From: Propionivibrio sp.
Lineage (GTDB): Bacteria > Pseudomonadota > Gammaproteobacteria > Burkholderiales > Rhodocyclaceae
Direction: 5' to 3'
Length of the DNA stretch: 18,047 nt
Assembly: GCA_003249625.1 (NCBI GenBank)
Contig: QKII01000068.1
Coordinates: 1 to 18,047 of the forward strand
A model generated the notes under the pieces. It made no database searches, had not been told where the DNA came from, and saw only the letters and a list, made by a program, of their open reading frames with translations. The translations under genes were made by a program, and so were the position numbers. Below, in pieces: positions 1 through 7,109 of the stretch; the stretch's first letter is position 1, and each line of letters begins with the position of its first letter.

Positions 1-281
1 GAAACGTCTGCCAGATGGACCCACTGGCGGTGTGAGTGCTTGAACTCGGCGAGCTTCTTGCCGTCGGCGAAGAGGATCTGGGACGGGCGCTCGGTGCTGG
101 CTTTGCGGATGTCGCTGATGGCGGGGGTCAGGGGTACGAGTGCGGCGACGTAGATCAGGAAGAAGGCCATTGGAACGGCCAGGGCAAGCTTCAGGTCGCG
201 CCGTGTCAGCTGCTGCAGGCGTGCGACGAGACGTGCAATGGAAGGGGAAAGGGATTCGCTCAGTCGCGAAGGCTGTCGCAT
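1..281 (-). CDS. Class A penicillin-binding protein (PBP1A-like), N-terminal fragment
   Basis: The minus strand is open from an ATG at 279-281 to the window edge, giving 93 residues with no stop; the rest lies outside. Residues 1-30 are basic and cytoplasmic-looking (MRQPSRLSES at the start). Residues 31-54 form one hydrophobic membrane anchor (KLALAVPMAFFLIYVAALVP). After it comes PSQILFADGKKLAEF and then RQWVHLADV, which matches the segment that precedes the glycosyltransferase domain in class A PBPs (a pattern like S-x-I-x-x-x-DGK-x-x-AEF). Such proteins polymerise and cross-link peptidoglycan outside the inner membrane. The start is bounded by an in-frame stop five codons upstream; no clear ribosome binding site is visible. 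It begins 34 bases after the FGGY kinase stop on the same strand, but its function suggests it lies outside the polyol cluster. The transglycosylase and transpeptidase motifs are not in the window, so the family call rests on the N-terminus only. Confidence 0.6.
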   Translation of the reverse strand, partial: MRQPSRLSESLSPSIARLVARLQQLTRRDLKLALAVPMAFFLIYVAALVPLTPAISDIRKASTERPSQILFADGKKLAEFKHSHRQWVHLADV

Positions 282-315
282 GAGTTGCGATCGCTATTGG
301 TAGCTGTCACGGGGG

Positions 316-1962
316 TCAAGTGCGCATTTTCTCGAATGCACTTTCGAGCCGGTCGAGAAAACCGCCGTCCGCGTGGTAGCGACGCACCCATTCCGGGTCG
401 GGGAGATGTGTTGTGCTTCCCTCGTACACGGCGCGGCGCAGGGAATCTGCGACTTCGTTACGCTGCTCCGGACGGCTTTCCGGGATCAGGGCGACAGCCG
501 CGGCGATGGCGGCGCCGAGAGGAGCGCCTGCTTGGCCAATGTGGATCGCTGGACGATTCCAGATCGCAGCGACGCGACGCATGATTTCTTTGCTTCCCGA
601 CGGGCCGCCGCAAACGCTGATCGGATCGCTTCGGCTGCACTGTCCGCCTACCCGGCATCCGTGGCGAAATACCAGCCCGAGCGCGCTATCGACGATAGCC
701 GGGTAGTCGTTGATGAAATCATCGGGCTTGCTGTCCAGCCGGACGACGTTCGGATTGGCGGAGATGGCAGGGAAGGACTCGGCATCCGGGTGCCAGAAGC
801 GCAGGCGACTGCCGGGCGGCATGCCGGCGAGTGCAGCTTCGCTGGCGGCGTAATCCTTTGCGTTGAGACCATGCAATTTGCGCATGCGATCCAGTGTCAG
901 TGCGCCGTTGGTGCGGCACGCCAAATTGAACGGACGTCCGAGCGCATCGTACATGGCATTTGCCTCTCCAAAGGGGTCAACCTCGCCGCCTGGCGTCGGG
1001 ATCATGTACACAAAGCTTGTGCCCAGGCTGAGCAGGCTGTCGCTGGCCAGGACTTTCGATTGGGGGTTGTCGCCGGATCCGGCAATGATTCGGCAATCCG
1101 GGTGGAATCCGTACTTTTCCTGGAAGTAGGCGGCGACGTTGCCGACGACGGCTAGCGGGTGGGCTATGGCTGGCAACTTGTCGACGAGGGCGCGGGGGCC
1201 TCCGGGCAGGTCGTTGGCGGCGGCATCGATCAGTGCTTCATCCCAGGTGCGCCGCGTGTAGTTCATCAGGCCGGTCCCGCAGGCGTTGCCGAAGTCTAGC
1301 GGAATGGCACAATTGCCTGCGAGCAGGGCGGGAATCAGGCTTGAGATCTGCACGATGTGGCGGGTTGCCGTATAGGCCGCGGGGTAACGCAGCGCGAGCT
1401 TGCGGTGGGCCAACACTGAGCTGCGCAGTGGCATGTCGCTGCCGGTACGAGCGATCAGCGCGGCCGTACCGCCGATCCGTGCCCGGATGAGCTCCGCTTC
1501 GGTCGCCGTATTGGCCGTCTTCCATATCGGTGCACCGCCGTAGGCGAACACGTCGGAGAGTGCTGTGGTGAGAGTGGCGGACGGGTTTTTCGTGCCGCCC
1601 GGCACGCGCAGCGACTGGAAGGCGGAAGCTGCCTTGTCGTTGAGGTAAACGTGGCCGTGTTGCTGGCCCGACGTGTTGATCGCGGTGATGGCGGTGGTGT
1701 CGATGCCGGCGGCCTTCATCTCGTCGAAAAGGGCATCGAGTGCGGCGAGGAAGAGGCGTGGCGGCTGTTCCGCCTCGCCGGGTTCTCGGGGCGGCAGGAT
1801 GAGCGTGTCGTGTTCGAAGCCGAAGCCGAGCAGCCTGGGGTCGTCGCGGTACGCCAGTGAGCGTTGCCAGATGACGGCTCCCGTATCGATATTCAGCAAT
1901 ACGGCGCTCAGGCTCTGGGTGCTGGCGTCGAGGCCGAGGGTGGTGCGATCGGCGGGCGACAT
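316..1962 (-). CDS. FGGY-family carbohydrate kinase, xylulokinase-like
   Basis: A 548-residue cytoplasmic sugar kinase that would transfer phosphate from ATP to a ketose or polyol. The N-terminal FGGY half starts with the phosphate-binding strand TLGLDASTQSLSAVLLN (residues 8-24) and has TSGQQHGHVYLN at 97-108. The second half has GSGDNPQSK (295-303), where D298 fits the catalytic base, then SLGTSFVYM (312-320), the adenine-site stretch VCGGPSGSKEIMRRVA (450-465) and QAGAPLGAAIAA (477-488). Length is a little above the usual 480-520. The D-x-STQ opening resembles the human XYLB type more than E. coli XylB. I chose ATG 1962 because GAGGAG lies five bases upstream and the family homology begins there; the open frame extends 61 codons further but that part is low-complexity and unlike the family. 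It is last in the minus-strand group with the DeoR regulator and the DhaK-type kinase. The substrate (xylulose, ribulose or another ketose) cannot be read from sequence. Confidence 0.9.
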   Translation of the reverse strand: MSPADRTTLGLDASTQSLSAVLLNIDTGAVIWQRSLAYRDDPRLLGFGFEHDTLILPPREPGEAEQPPRLFLAALDALFDEMKAAGIDTTAITAINTSGQQHGHVYLNDKAASAFQSLRVPGGTKNPSATLTTALSDVFAYGGAPIWKTANTATEAELIRARIGGTAALIARTGSDMPLRSSVLAHRKLALRYPAAYTATRHIVQISSLIPALLAGNCAIPLDFGNACGTGLMNYTRRTWDEALIDAAANDLPGGPRALVDKLPAIAHPLAVVGNVAAYFQEKYGFHPDCRIIAGSGDNPQSKVLASDSLLSLGTSFVYMIPTPGGEVDPFGEANAMYDALGRPFNLACRTNGALTLDRMRKLHGLNAKDYAASEAALAGMPPGSRLRFWHPDAESFPAISANPNVVRLDSKPDDFINDYPAIVDSALGLVFRHGCRVGGQCSRSDPISVCGGPSGSKEIMRRVAAIWNRPAIHIGQAGAPLGAAIAAAVALIPESRPEQRNEVADSLRRAVYEGSTTHLPDPEWVRRYHADGGFLDRLESAFEKMRT

Positions 1963-2141
1963 GGAGGCTCCTCGTTCTCTCTCTGGTTGCAGCGGGCTCG
2001 TACCGGCGTGGCTCAGCCGGAAAGCGCGATCATAATCGGAATCGCGCGGATGGGCATTGCAGTCTTTGCTTTGGCTTGTATTGCCCGCCTGGTCAACTCG
2101 CTGTGTTCCGTCGCCCGGAGGCCTGGAAGTGGCTGACTTCG

Positions 2142-2924
2142 TCAATCGTCCTGGTCGGGTGTCGAGGCAATCACGACGTCTATGCCGGCGCTCTTCAGCA
2201 TGGAGAAATCTTCACTGCTGATTCCCGGGTCGGTGATCAGCGTGCTGATGCGTGACAGTGGCAGGGAGATGTGTCGGGCCTTGATCGAGAACTTGCTGCT
2301 GTCGGCCAGAACGACGACCTCGTCGGCGTGTTTTTGCAAATTGTCGACGGCCTTGACCACGCCGGGATGAGATTCCAGCAACCCTCCGCCGTTGATGCCT
2401 TGCGCACCGATGAAAAGCCGCGAAGCGTAGAAGTTGAGTTCCGGACCACCCGGTGAGTAGAGGATGCCCGGCTCGCGATGGAGTTCGCCGCCGGCCACGG
2501 TGAGATAACAGGCCCCCTGCTCAAACAGGCTGGCCGCCAGCGGCATGGAGTTTGTGCAAATTTTGACGCTTCGCTTGGCGAGGCGTTGTGCGAAAAGGAA
2601 GCACGAGGTTCCGCCGAGAACGATGATTGAATCACCGTCCTTGCAGAGTTTCTCGGCTTCGGCGGCGATCGCTTCTTTCTGGTCGATATGAATCAGCCGG
2701 TTGGTCTCGAACGGCTTGGCCGGGGTGTGTTCGGCGCTGCCGTCATTGGCGAGTGCGATTCCCCCGAAAACCTTGCGGACCTCTCCTGTGTCGTGCAGTT
2801 TTGCAATGTCACGGCGTATGGTGGCGGGGGAGGCGCCGAGAATTTCCGTCAGGTCCTTGACGGTGGCAAACTGGCGCTTGTTGAGAATGCCGACGATTTT
2901 TTCCCAGCGCTCTGACTCGTTCAT
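2142..2924 (-). CDS. DeoR-family transcriptional regulator
   Basis: A 260-residue DNA-binding regulator, the usual DeoR length. Residues 6-57 form the N-terminal winged helix-turn-helix: RWEKIVGILNKRQFATVKDL, then LGASPATIRRDIAKLHDTG and the wing VRKVFGGIAL. The C-terminal phosphosugar-sensing domain has the landmarks VLGGTSCFLFAQRL (102-115), CTNSMPLAASL (123-133), FIGAQGINGGGL (171-182) and LADSSKF (206-212). DeoR proteins typically repress sugar operons and release DNA on binding a phosphorylated intermediate; the product of either neighbouring kinase would suit. ATG 2924 was chosen because AGGAAC lies six bases upstream and the HTH starts at once; an in-frame ATG 29 codons earlier adds an unrelated tail. 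It is the only regulator in the window, so it is the likely controller of the divergent and downstream operons. Candidate operators are the inverted repeats at 5191-5206 and 12916-12939. Activator or repressor status is not visible. Confidence 0.93.
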   Translation of the reverse strand: MNESERWEKIVGILNKRQFATVKDLTEILGASPATIRRDIAKLHDTGEVRKVFGGIALANDGSAEHTPAKPFETNRLIHIDQKEAIAAEAEKLCKDGDSIIVLGGTSCFLFAQRLAKRSVKICTNSMPLAASLFEQGACYLTVAGGELHREPGILYSPGGPELNFYASRLFIGAQGINGGGLLESHPGVVKAVDNLQKHADEVVVLADSSKFSIKARHISLPLSRISTLITDPGISSEDFSMLKSAGIDVVIASTPDQDD

Positions 2925-3257
2925 CTTCCCGTTCCTGGCGTATTTTTGCGCGGAACCCGGCAAGGTAACCACCGTCACCGTGTCCAGCGCCTGGTTTGTA
3001 TTGGCTTCCATGGCTGTGCAGTCGGCGTCCTTCTGTGTCGGGAATCGGTCAGAGTGGCCTGGTCAGGTACTGCCGGCTTCCGTGCCGGAAAGCGCAGATC
3101 GTGCGGGGGCGTACGTTATCACAGCGGATGCCTTTTGCCGTTGGCGCGATTTCCGGATTTCTGGACAGGAGAACTGACGAGACGTTTGCCCGGATGAGTG
3201 GGAAGTCTGCGGCCGCACGCCTCTGTGCAAGCGGCCGCAGGGTTGCCGCGGACGAGG
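2925..3257. other. Intergenic region between the regulator and the DhaK-type kinase
   Basis: This 333-base gap holds a strong GC hairpin at 3207-3240 close to the kinase stop, and a short inverted repeat (CCGGC/GCCGG) near 3070. I see no convincing protein gene on either strand. The regulator's ribosome binding site is at 2931-2936. Its own promoter, if it has one, should lie here on the minus strand, but I could not pick a clear -35/-10 pair. Confidence 0.5.
3207..3240 (-). terminator. GC-rich hairpin after the DhaK-type kinase
   Basis: CTGCGGCCGC at 3207-3216 is perfectly complementary to GCGGCCGCAG at 3231-3240, giving a 10-bp stem with a 14-base loop, 17 bases past the kinase stop on the minus strand. 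No T-run follows in that direction, so it may be a weak or Rho-assisted terminator, or an mRNA-stabilising 3' end that lowers read-through into the regulator gene. Confidence 0.5.
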
Positions 3258-5024
3258 TTAGCTCGCGAGGTGTCGCTGCAGGGAGGTGCTGATCGACTGG
3301 AGGATCAGGCAGCAAGACGTTGCACCGGCATCGAGGACGCCAATCGAGCGAGCCCCCAGGCGGGCGGAACGGCCGATCCGGGCTTGCAGACTCTTGGTCG
3401 AATCCTTGCCCTTCTCCGCGGCAACGCTCATCGCCTGCAGCGCATCGGCGAACGACGCGCCGTTCCCCACTGCATCGCGGAAAGCGTTGAGTGCCGGCAC
3501 CATAGCGTCGATCAGCGTCTTGTCGCCGACCTGGGCATTGCCCATGCCTTGCACGTTGGCAACCGCCGCGGCGAGCGCTTCGCCGAACAAGGCGGCGTCA
3601 AGCCGGGCGTGCGGTTCGAGTGTGGTGACGAAGCCGAGGAAGAAGTTGCCGTACAGCGGACCCATCGAGCCGCCGATGTCGTCCATCAGGGCCTGCGATA
3701 GTTGCTCCAGCGCCTTCGGCAGGTCGTTCGCGGCCGCGCCCAGGGCGTCGAGCCGGGTGCCGCAGCCGGTAAACCCCTTGCTCATGTTGATGCCGTGGTC
3801 GCCGTCGCCGATGAGGCCGTCGATTTCCGACAGATAGGCGCGATTGGTGTTGATCGTGGTAATCAGATCGCGGACGACGTCGCCGGCGGTGGCCAGGGCG
3901 ATGCTCGGGCCAGTGACAGACCGTGGTGCAGCAGCCGGGTTCACAGCAGCAGGCATCGCGGTTTCTGCTTTCACCGCGCCGGTGATGGAACCGCTGTAGG
4001 TACGCCCCGCGGCCATGTCGCCGGCCACCGTGATACCGACCGAATTGCACGGCGCTTGCAGGCAGCTTTCGAGTTCGTCATCGAGTTTCATCATCGTCAG
4101 CGTGACGCCCATCATTTCGAGCGACGTGAAGAGGTTGCCGACTTTGTTGAAAGTGACGGTGATGCCCTTGGCCTCCAGGCGTTTGGCGATTTCGCCGTAG
4201 AGGATATAGAGCTCCATGATCGGCGTGGCGCCAAGTCCGGAAACGAGGATGGCAACCTTGTCGCCCGACTGGAACGGCAGATCGGGCAGGACGACGTCGA
4301 GCATCAGGTCGGCCATTTCCGCGGCGGAGACCGTTTTGCGTACGTCGATGCCGGGCTCGCCGTGGTGGCCGATCCCGACCTCCATGTTGCCGTGTTCAAT
4401 CGTGAAATTGGCGTGCCCGACCGCCGGAATGATGCATGCCGACAGACCGATGCCGATGCTGCGGGTGTTGTCGATGGCCTTCTGTGCCGCGGCGATCACT
4501 TCGTCGAGCGATCCGCCCTGGGCGGCCTTGGCGGCGCCAACCTTCCACATCAGTATTTCGCCGGCAACGCCGCGCCGCTTGGCTTCGTCGCCCTTGGGCG
4601 CCGACGGCACGTCGTCGTTGGCGACGACGGTTTTGACTGTGATGCCTTCGCGTTCGGCCATCGACATGGCCATCTTGACGTTCATGTTGTCGCCGGCATA
4701 GTTGCCGTAGAGGCAGGCGACGCCGGCGCCGCCGTTGGCCGCGCGCATCGCGTCGAGGAAGCTCTTGGCCGTCGGCGAGGAGAAGATCTCGCCGATGGCG
4801 ACGGCGTCGACCATGCCGTCGCCGACGTAGCCGAGGAACGCCGGTTCGTGGCCCGAGCCGCCGCCGGTGACGACGCCGACCTTGCCGGCTTCCGGTGCGC
4901 GAACCCGTTTGACCACGCGTGAATTGTCCGTCCCAACGACCGCATCGGCGTGCGCCGCCAGCCAGCCCTTGAGCATGTCCTCAACCACAAGATCCGCATT
5001 GTTGATGATTCTGTTCATAGTCAT
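3258..5024 (-). CDS. Dihydroxyacetone kinase-family ketose kinase (DhaK-DhaL fusion), possible erythrulose kinase
   Basis: A 588-residue ATP-dependent kinase with both domains in one chain, as in Citrobacter-type DhaK and in the erythrulose kinases (LerK, DerK) of Mycobacterium smegmatis. The DhaK domain (about 1-345) has GGGSGHEPAFLGYVGDGMVD (54-73), GNYAGDNMN (107-115) and GIGHHGEPGID (217-227). H221 matches the histidine that forms a covalent hemiaminal with the ketose, and D112 matches the conserved substrate-site acid. A proline/alanine-rich linker (about 356-375) leads to the DhaL domain, which has DGLIGDGDHGINMSKG (402-417) with the Mg-ATP aspartates D402, D407 and D409, then DIGGSMGPLYG (449-459) and GDKTLIDAM (500-508). 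All key residues are intact. ATG 5024 starts MTMNRIINN, the family's usual beginning; no strong ribosome binding site is visible. It diverges from the EltD-like dehydrogenase, which supports erythrulose as substrate, but dihydroxyacetone cannot be excluded. Confidence 0.93.
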   Translation of the reverse strand: MTMNRIINNADLVVEDMLKGWLAAHADAVVGTDNSRVVKRVRAPEAGKVGVVTGGGSGHEPAFLGYVGDGMVDAVAIGEIFSSPTAKSFLDAMRAANGGAGVACLYGNYAGDNMNVKMAMSMAEREGITVKTVVANDDVPSAPKGDEAKRRGVAGEILMWKVGAAKAAQGGSLDEVIAAAQKAIDNTRSIGIGLSACIIPAVGHANFTIEHGNMEVGIGHHGEPGIDVRKTVSAAEMADLMLDVVLPDLPFQSGDKVAILVSGLGATPIMELYILYGEIAKRLEAKGITVTFNKVGNLFTSLEMMGVTLTMMKLDDELESCLQAPCNSVGITVAGDMAAGRTYSGSITGAVKAETAMPAAVNPAAAPRSVTGPSIALATAGDVVRDLITTINTNRAYLSEIDGLIGDGDHGINMSKGFTGCGTRLDALGAAANDLPKALEQLSQALMDDIGGSMGPLYGNFFLGFVTTLEPHARLDAALFGEALAAAVANVQGMGNAQVGDKTLIDAMVPALNAFRDAVGNGASFADALQAMSVAAEKGKDSTKSLQARIGRSARLGARSIGVLDAGATSCCLILQSISTSLQRHLAS

Positions 5025-5160
5025 GATGTGTGCAAGAGAGAGGTGAGAGGTTGGAGTGGAAAAACAACGACGGTGAATCAGTTCCCGAGCTCAGAGGGGC
5101 GGTGTTCTGCGGGGTTACCGGCCGTGTCGCAACGATCTGGCTGACACCTCATCCTCTGAT

Positions 5161-5310
5161 TTTTGGGAAACGAAAATGAAGAATAGCTAATGATTTGTAG
5201 TAATCAAGAATTGCGAATTTTAAGCAGTATGATCGAATCAAATCACAAAATGATTGAGAAATACAGAAAAAAAGAGCTAAAACGATTTATGTGATCTTAT
5301 ATTTGATTGT
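5161..5310. promoter_or_regulatory. AT-rich core of the divergent control region
   Basis: By my count 41 of 150 bases are G or C (27%), far below the GC-rich genes on both sides. It contains the inverted repeat at 5191-5206, a second arrangement AATCA-CAAAA-TGATT at 5241-5255 preceded by a tandem AATCA, and A-tracts. It lies between the divergent kinase and dehydrogenase genes, so it is the natural place for promoters and operators of both. Confidence 0.6.
5191..5206. promoter_or_regulatory. Candidate operator, inverted repeat TGATT-N6-AATCA
   Basis: TGATT at 5191-5195 and AATCA at 5202-5206 form a perfect inverted repeat with a six-base spacer. The same half-sites and the same spacer occur at 12920-12935, before the second ABC operon. 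This makes it a candidate binding site for the DeoR-family regulator. Assignment to that regulator is inference. Confidence 0.45.
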
Positions 5311-5314
5311 TCTG

Positions 5315-5343
5315 TTGACATGCGAAATCGCCAGTTTCAGAAT
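5315..5343 (+). promoter_or_regulatory. Sigma70-type promoter reading toward the EltD-like gene
   Basis: A perfect -35 TTGACA (5315-5320) is followed after exactly 17 bases by CAGAAT (5338-5343), a 4/6 match to the -10 consensus. The same hexamers with the same spacing occur at 13006-13034, including the flanking AGTT(T/C)CAGAATGG. It sits just downstream of the AT-rich core, and about 460 bases upstream of the dehydrogenase start. Confidence 0.55.
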
Positions 5344-5802
5344 GGCCTCGTTCGTAGCAGGTTGTATGTCGAAGTAGCCTTTGCTCTCTTGCGAGGAAGA
5401 AGACTTTGGAAATTGCGCTTGTCCACGAGAAAAAACTTCGCGATCCGGTTGTCGCAAGCATGCGTTGCCGGACAGTCTCGATTCGCGACATTCGCCTGGA
5501 AGAGACACTGGGCGCCCGGGCGGCGTCGCGCATTTCGGTCGTCTCAACCATCCCGAAAATTTTGATCGTTGCCGAGGTGGACTCGGCTTGGAATGAAGGC
5601 CTGCGCCTCGATCATTCGAATCTGCATGCGCATTCGTTGAGGACGCCCCGCGAGGCGGCGATGCGCCCGTTCGTTACGGTCGCCATCCGACACTGAGAAC
5701 GAAAGCGTCCGCTGAGGCTGCATCGCACAACATGAACTTCTCCCAATGCTTTTTACGCGACGCCGGTGGCGTCGATTGCCACTAACCACAAGGAGATTCG
5801 CT
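5344..5802 (+). other. Long leader before the EltD-like gene, with a weak possible ORF
   Basis: This stretch lies between the predicted promoter and the dehydrogenase start. One weak candidate gene is visible: a TTG-started frame at 5406-5696 (96 residues) with GAGGAAG about seven bases upstream. Its protein has no domain I recognise and could be chance. A hairpin CGACGCC-GGT-GGCGTCG (5758-5774) ends 15 bases before the ribosome binding site AAGGAG (5790-5795). Nothing else is recognisable; I see no known riboswitch fold. Confidence 0.3.
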
Positions 5803-6903
5803 GTGACTGTGAAATACCATGATGAAGAGATGATGGCCGTCGTGTGCAAGGCGCCGCATGAATACACGCTGGAAAAGGTAAAGCGGCCGGCAGCGGGACC
5901 GAACGAGGTGGTGATCAAGATCATGTCGTGCGGCATCTGTGCTGGAGACATGAAGGGATGGTCGGGCGCGCCGCGCTTCTGGGGCGACAAGGAGGCGGGG
6001 CGGCCCTCGTACATCAAGCCGCCGGTAATTCCAGGACATGAATTCTGGGGGGTGGTCTGCGAACTGGGTGAAGGTGCTGCCGAATACCACAATGTCCAGA
6101 TCGGTGATCGTGTCGTGGCCGAGCAGATTGTTCCCTGCGGCCGCTGCCACTATTGCCGCACCGGGCATCACTGGATGTGCGAAGTGCACGACGTCTATGG
6201 TTTCCAGCGTGAATCTGCCGACGGCGGCATGGCCGAATACATGCGCCTCTCCGCGCGCGCCATAATCCACAAGATTCCGGAAACCGTCTCGTTCGAAGAT
6301 GCCGCGGTGATCGAGCCGTTGTCGTGTTCGCTGCACGCGGTCAATCGCGGCGACATCCAGTTCTCCGACGTCGTGGTCATTTGCGGAGCGGGGCCGCTGG
6401 GCTTGTTCATGGTTCAGGCCGCGCATCTGAAAACACCGAAATGCCTCGTCGTGATCGATCTTGACGATCGCCGTCTCGAACTCTCGAAAGAGTATGGCGC
6501 CGATGTCGTGATCAATCCCAAGCGCGATGACGCGGTAGAGATCGTCAAGAAGATGACCGGTGGCTACGGATGTGACGTGTACATTGAGGCAACCGGGCAT
6601 CCGAGCGGCGTCACGCAAGGCTTGCAGATGATCCGCAAGCTGGGGCGCTTCGTCGAGTTCAGCGTATTCGGGCACGAAACGACGGTCGATTGGTCGATCA
6701 TCGGCGAAGAGAAGCACCTCGACCTGCGCGGTGCGCACCTGTCAGGGTTCTGCTATCCGGTTGCCATTGACCTGTTGAATCGCGGATTGTGCACCTCCAA
6801 GGGCATCGTCACCCATAACTACAAGCTTTCGGAATGGGAGGAAGCTCTGAAGGTGGCGCAGTCTATGGACTCGATCAAGGTGTTGTTGACGCCTGACGCG
6901 TGA
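5803..6903 (+). CDS. eltD: Zinc-dependent alcohol dehydrogenase, erythritol/L-threitol dehydrogenase-like
   Basis: A 366-residue medium-chain dehydrogenase, expected to oxidise a polyol to a ketose with NAD+ in the cytoplasm. The catalytic zinc site is C46 (CGICAGD), H79-E80 (PGHEFWG) and E171 (EPLSCSLHAV). The structural zinc loop has C112, C115, C118 and C126 (PCGRCHYCRTGHHWMC). The Rossmann turn is GAGPLG (195-200) and the acid D219 at the end of the next strand favours NAD+. Several stretches (CSLHAV, LTGGYG-like MTGGYG, GADVYIE-like CDVYIEATGH, VDWSII, GAHL) recall the erythritol/L-threitol dehydrogenase EltD of Mycobacterium smegmatis, from memory rather than alignment. The GTG start at 5803 has AAGGAG seven bases upstream; an ATG 19 codons earlier adds an arginine-rich tail and lacks such a site. 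It is divergent from the DhaK-type kinase, fitting a polyol to erythrulose to erythrulose-phosphate route. The exact substrate is inference. Confidence 0.88.
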   Translation: MTVKYHDEEMMAVVCKAPHEYTLEKVKRPAAGPNEVVIKIMSCGICAGDMKGWSGAPRFWGDKEAGRPSYIKPPVIPGHEFWGVVCELGEGAAEYHNVQIGDRVVAEQIVPCGRCHYCRTGHHWMCEVHDVYGFQRESADGGMAEYMRLSARAIIHKIPETVSFEDAAVIEPLSCSLHAVNRGDIQFSDVVVICGAGPLGLFMVQAAHLKTPKCLVVIDLDDRRLELSKEYGADVVINPKRDDAVEIVKKMTGGYGCDVYIEATGHPSGVTQGLQMIRKLGRFVEFSVFGHETTVDWSIIGEEKHLDLRGAHLSGFCYPVAIDLLNRGLCTSKGIVTHNYKLSEWEEALKVAQSMDSIKVLLTPDA

Positions 6904-6919
6904 TTCCAAATGCCGTCGC

Positions 6920-6954
6920 TCGGTAGCTGCGTCTGCACTTGCTGCAGCTACCGA
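6920..6954 (+). terminator. Hairpin downstream of the EltD-like gene
   Basis: TCGGTAGCTGC (6920-6930) pairs perfectly with GCAGCTACCGA (6944-6954), an 11-bp stem with a 13-base loop, 16 bases past the stop. No T-run follows, so it could be a partial terminator or a 3'-end stabiliser that uncouples eltD from the importer genes. A separate 12-base palindrome CTCACCGGTGAG lies at 7004-7015 in the same gap. Confidence 0.5.
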
Positions 6955-7109
6955 TACGGTACGGCGTCTGGTTCAGTGGTAATCAGGAGAAATTCAGGCG
7001 CCGCTCACCGGTGAGGTGAGGCGGGAGCACGTTCATCCCGCGGAAGGTCATCGACAATCAAGAATGAGCAGGGTGTCAGCAATTCGATTCAGGGGGCAGG
7101 AAGTCACTT

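Noticed and set aside
1963..2145. 61-codon N-terminal extension of the FGGY kinase
   Set aside because: The extension is unlike the family, whereas ATG 1962 has GAGGAG five bases upstream and starts directly at the conserved first strand.
2925..3011. 29-codon N-terminal extension of the DeoR regulator
   Set aside because: ATG 2924 has AGGAAC six bases upstream and gives the normal family length beginning just before the HTH.
3702..4922. A 406-codon open frame on the plus strand, antisense to the DhaK-type kinase
   Set aside because: It lies wholly inside the kinase gene, its protein has biased shadow composition and no recognisable domain, and the minus-strand kinase has all its catalytic motifs. 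It is a GC-rich antisense frame.
5287..5551. Small minus-strand open frames (84-86 codons) in the divergent intergenic region
   Set aside because: Two overlapping frames of similar length, no ribosome binding site, no domain, and they run across the AT-rich control region and the predicted promoter.
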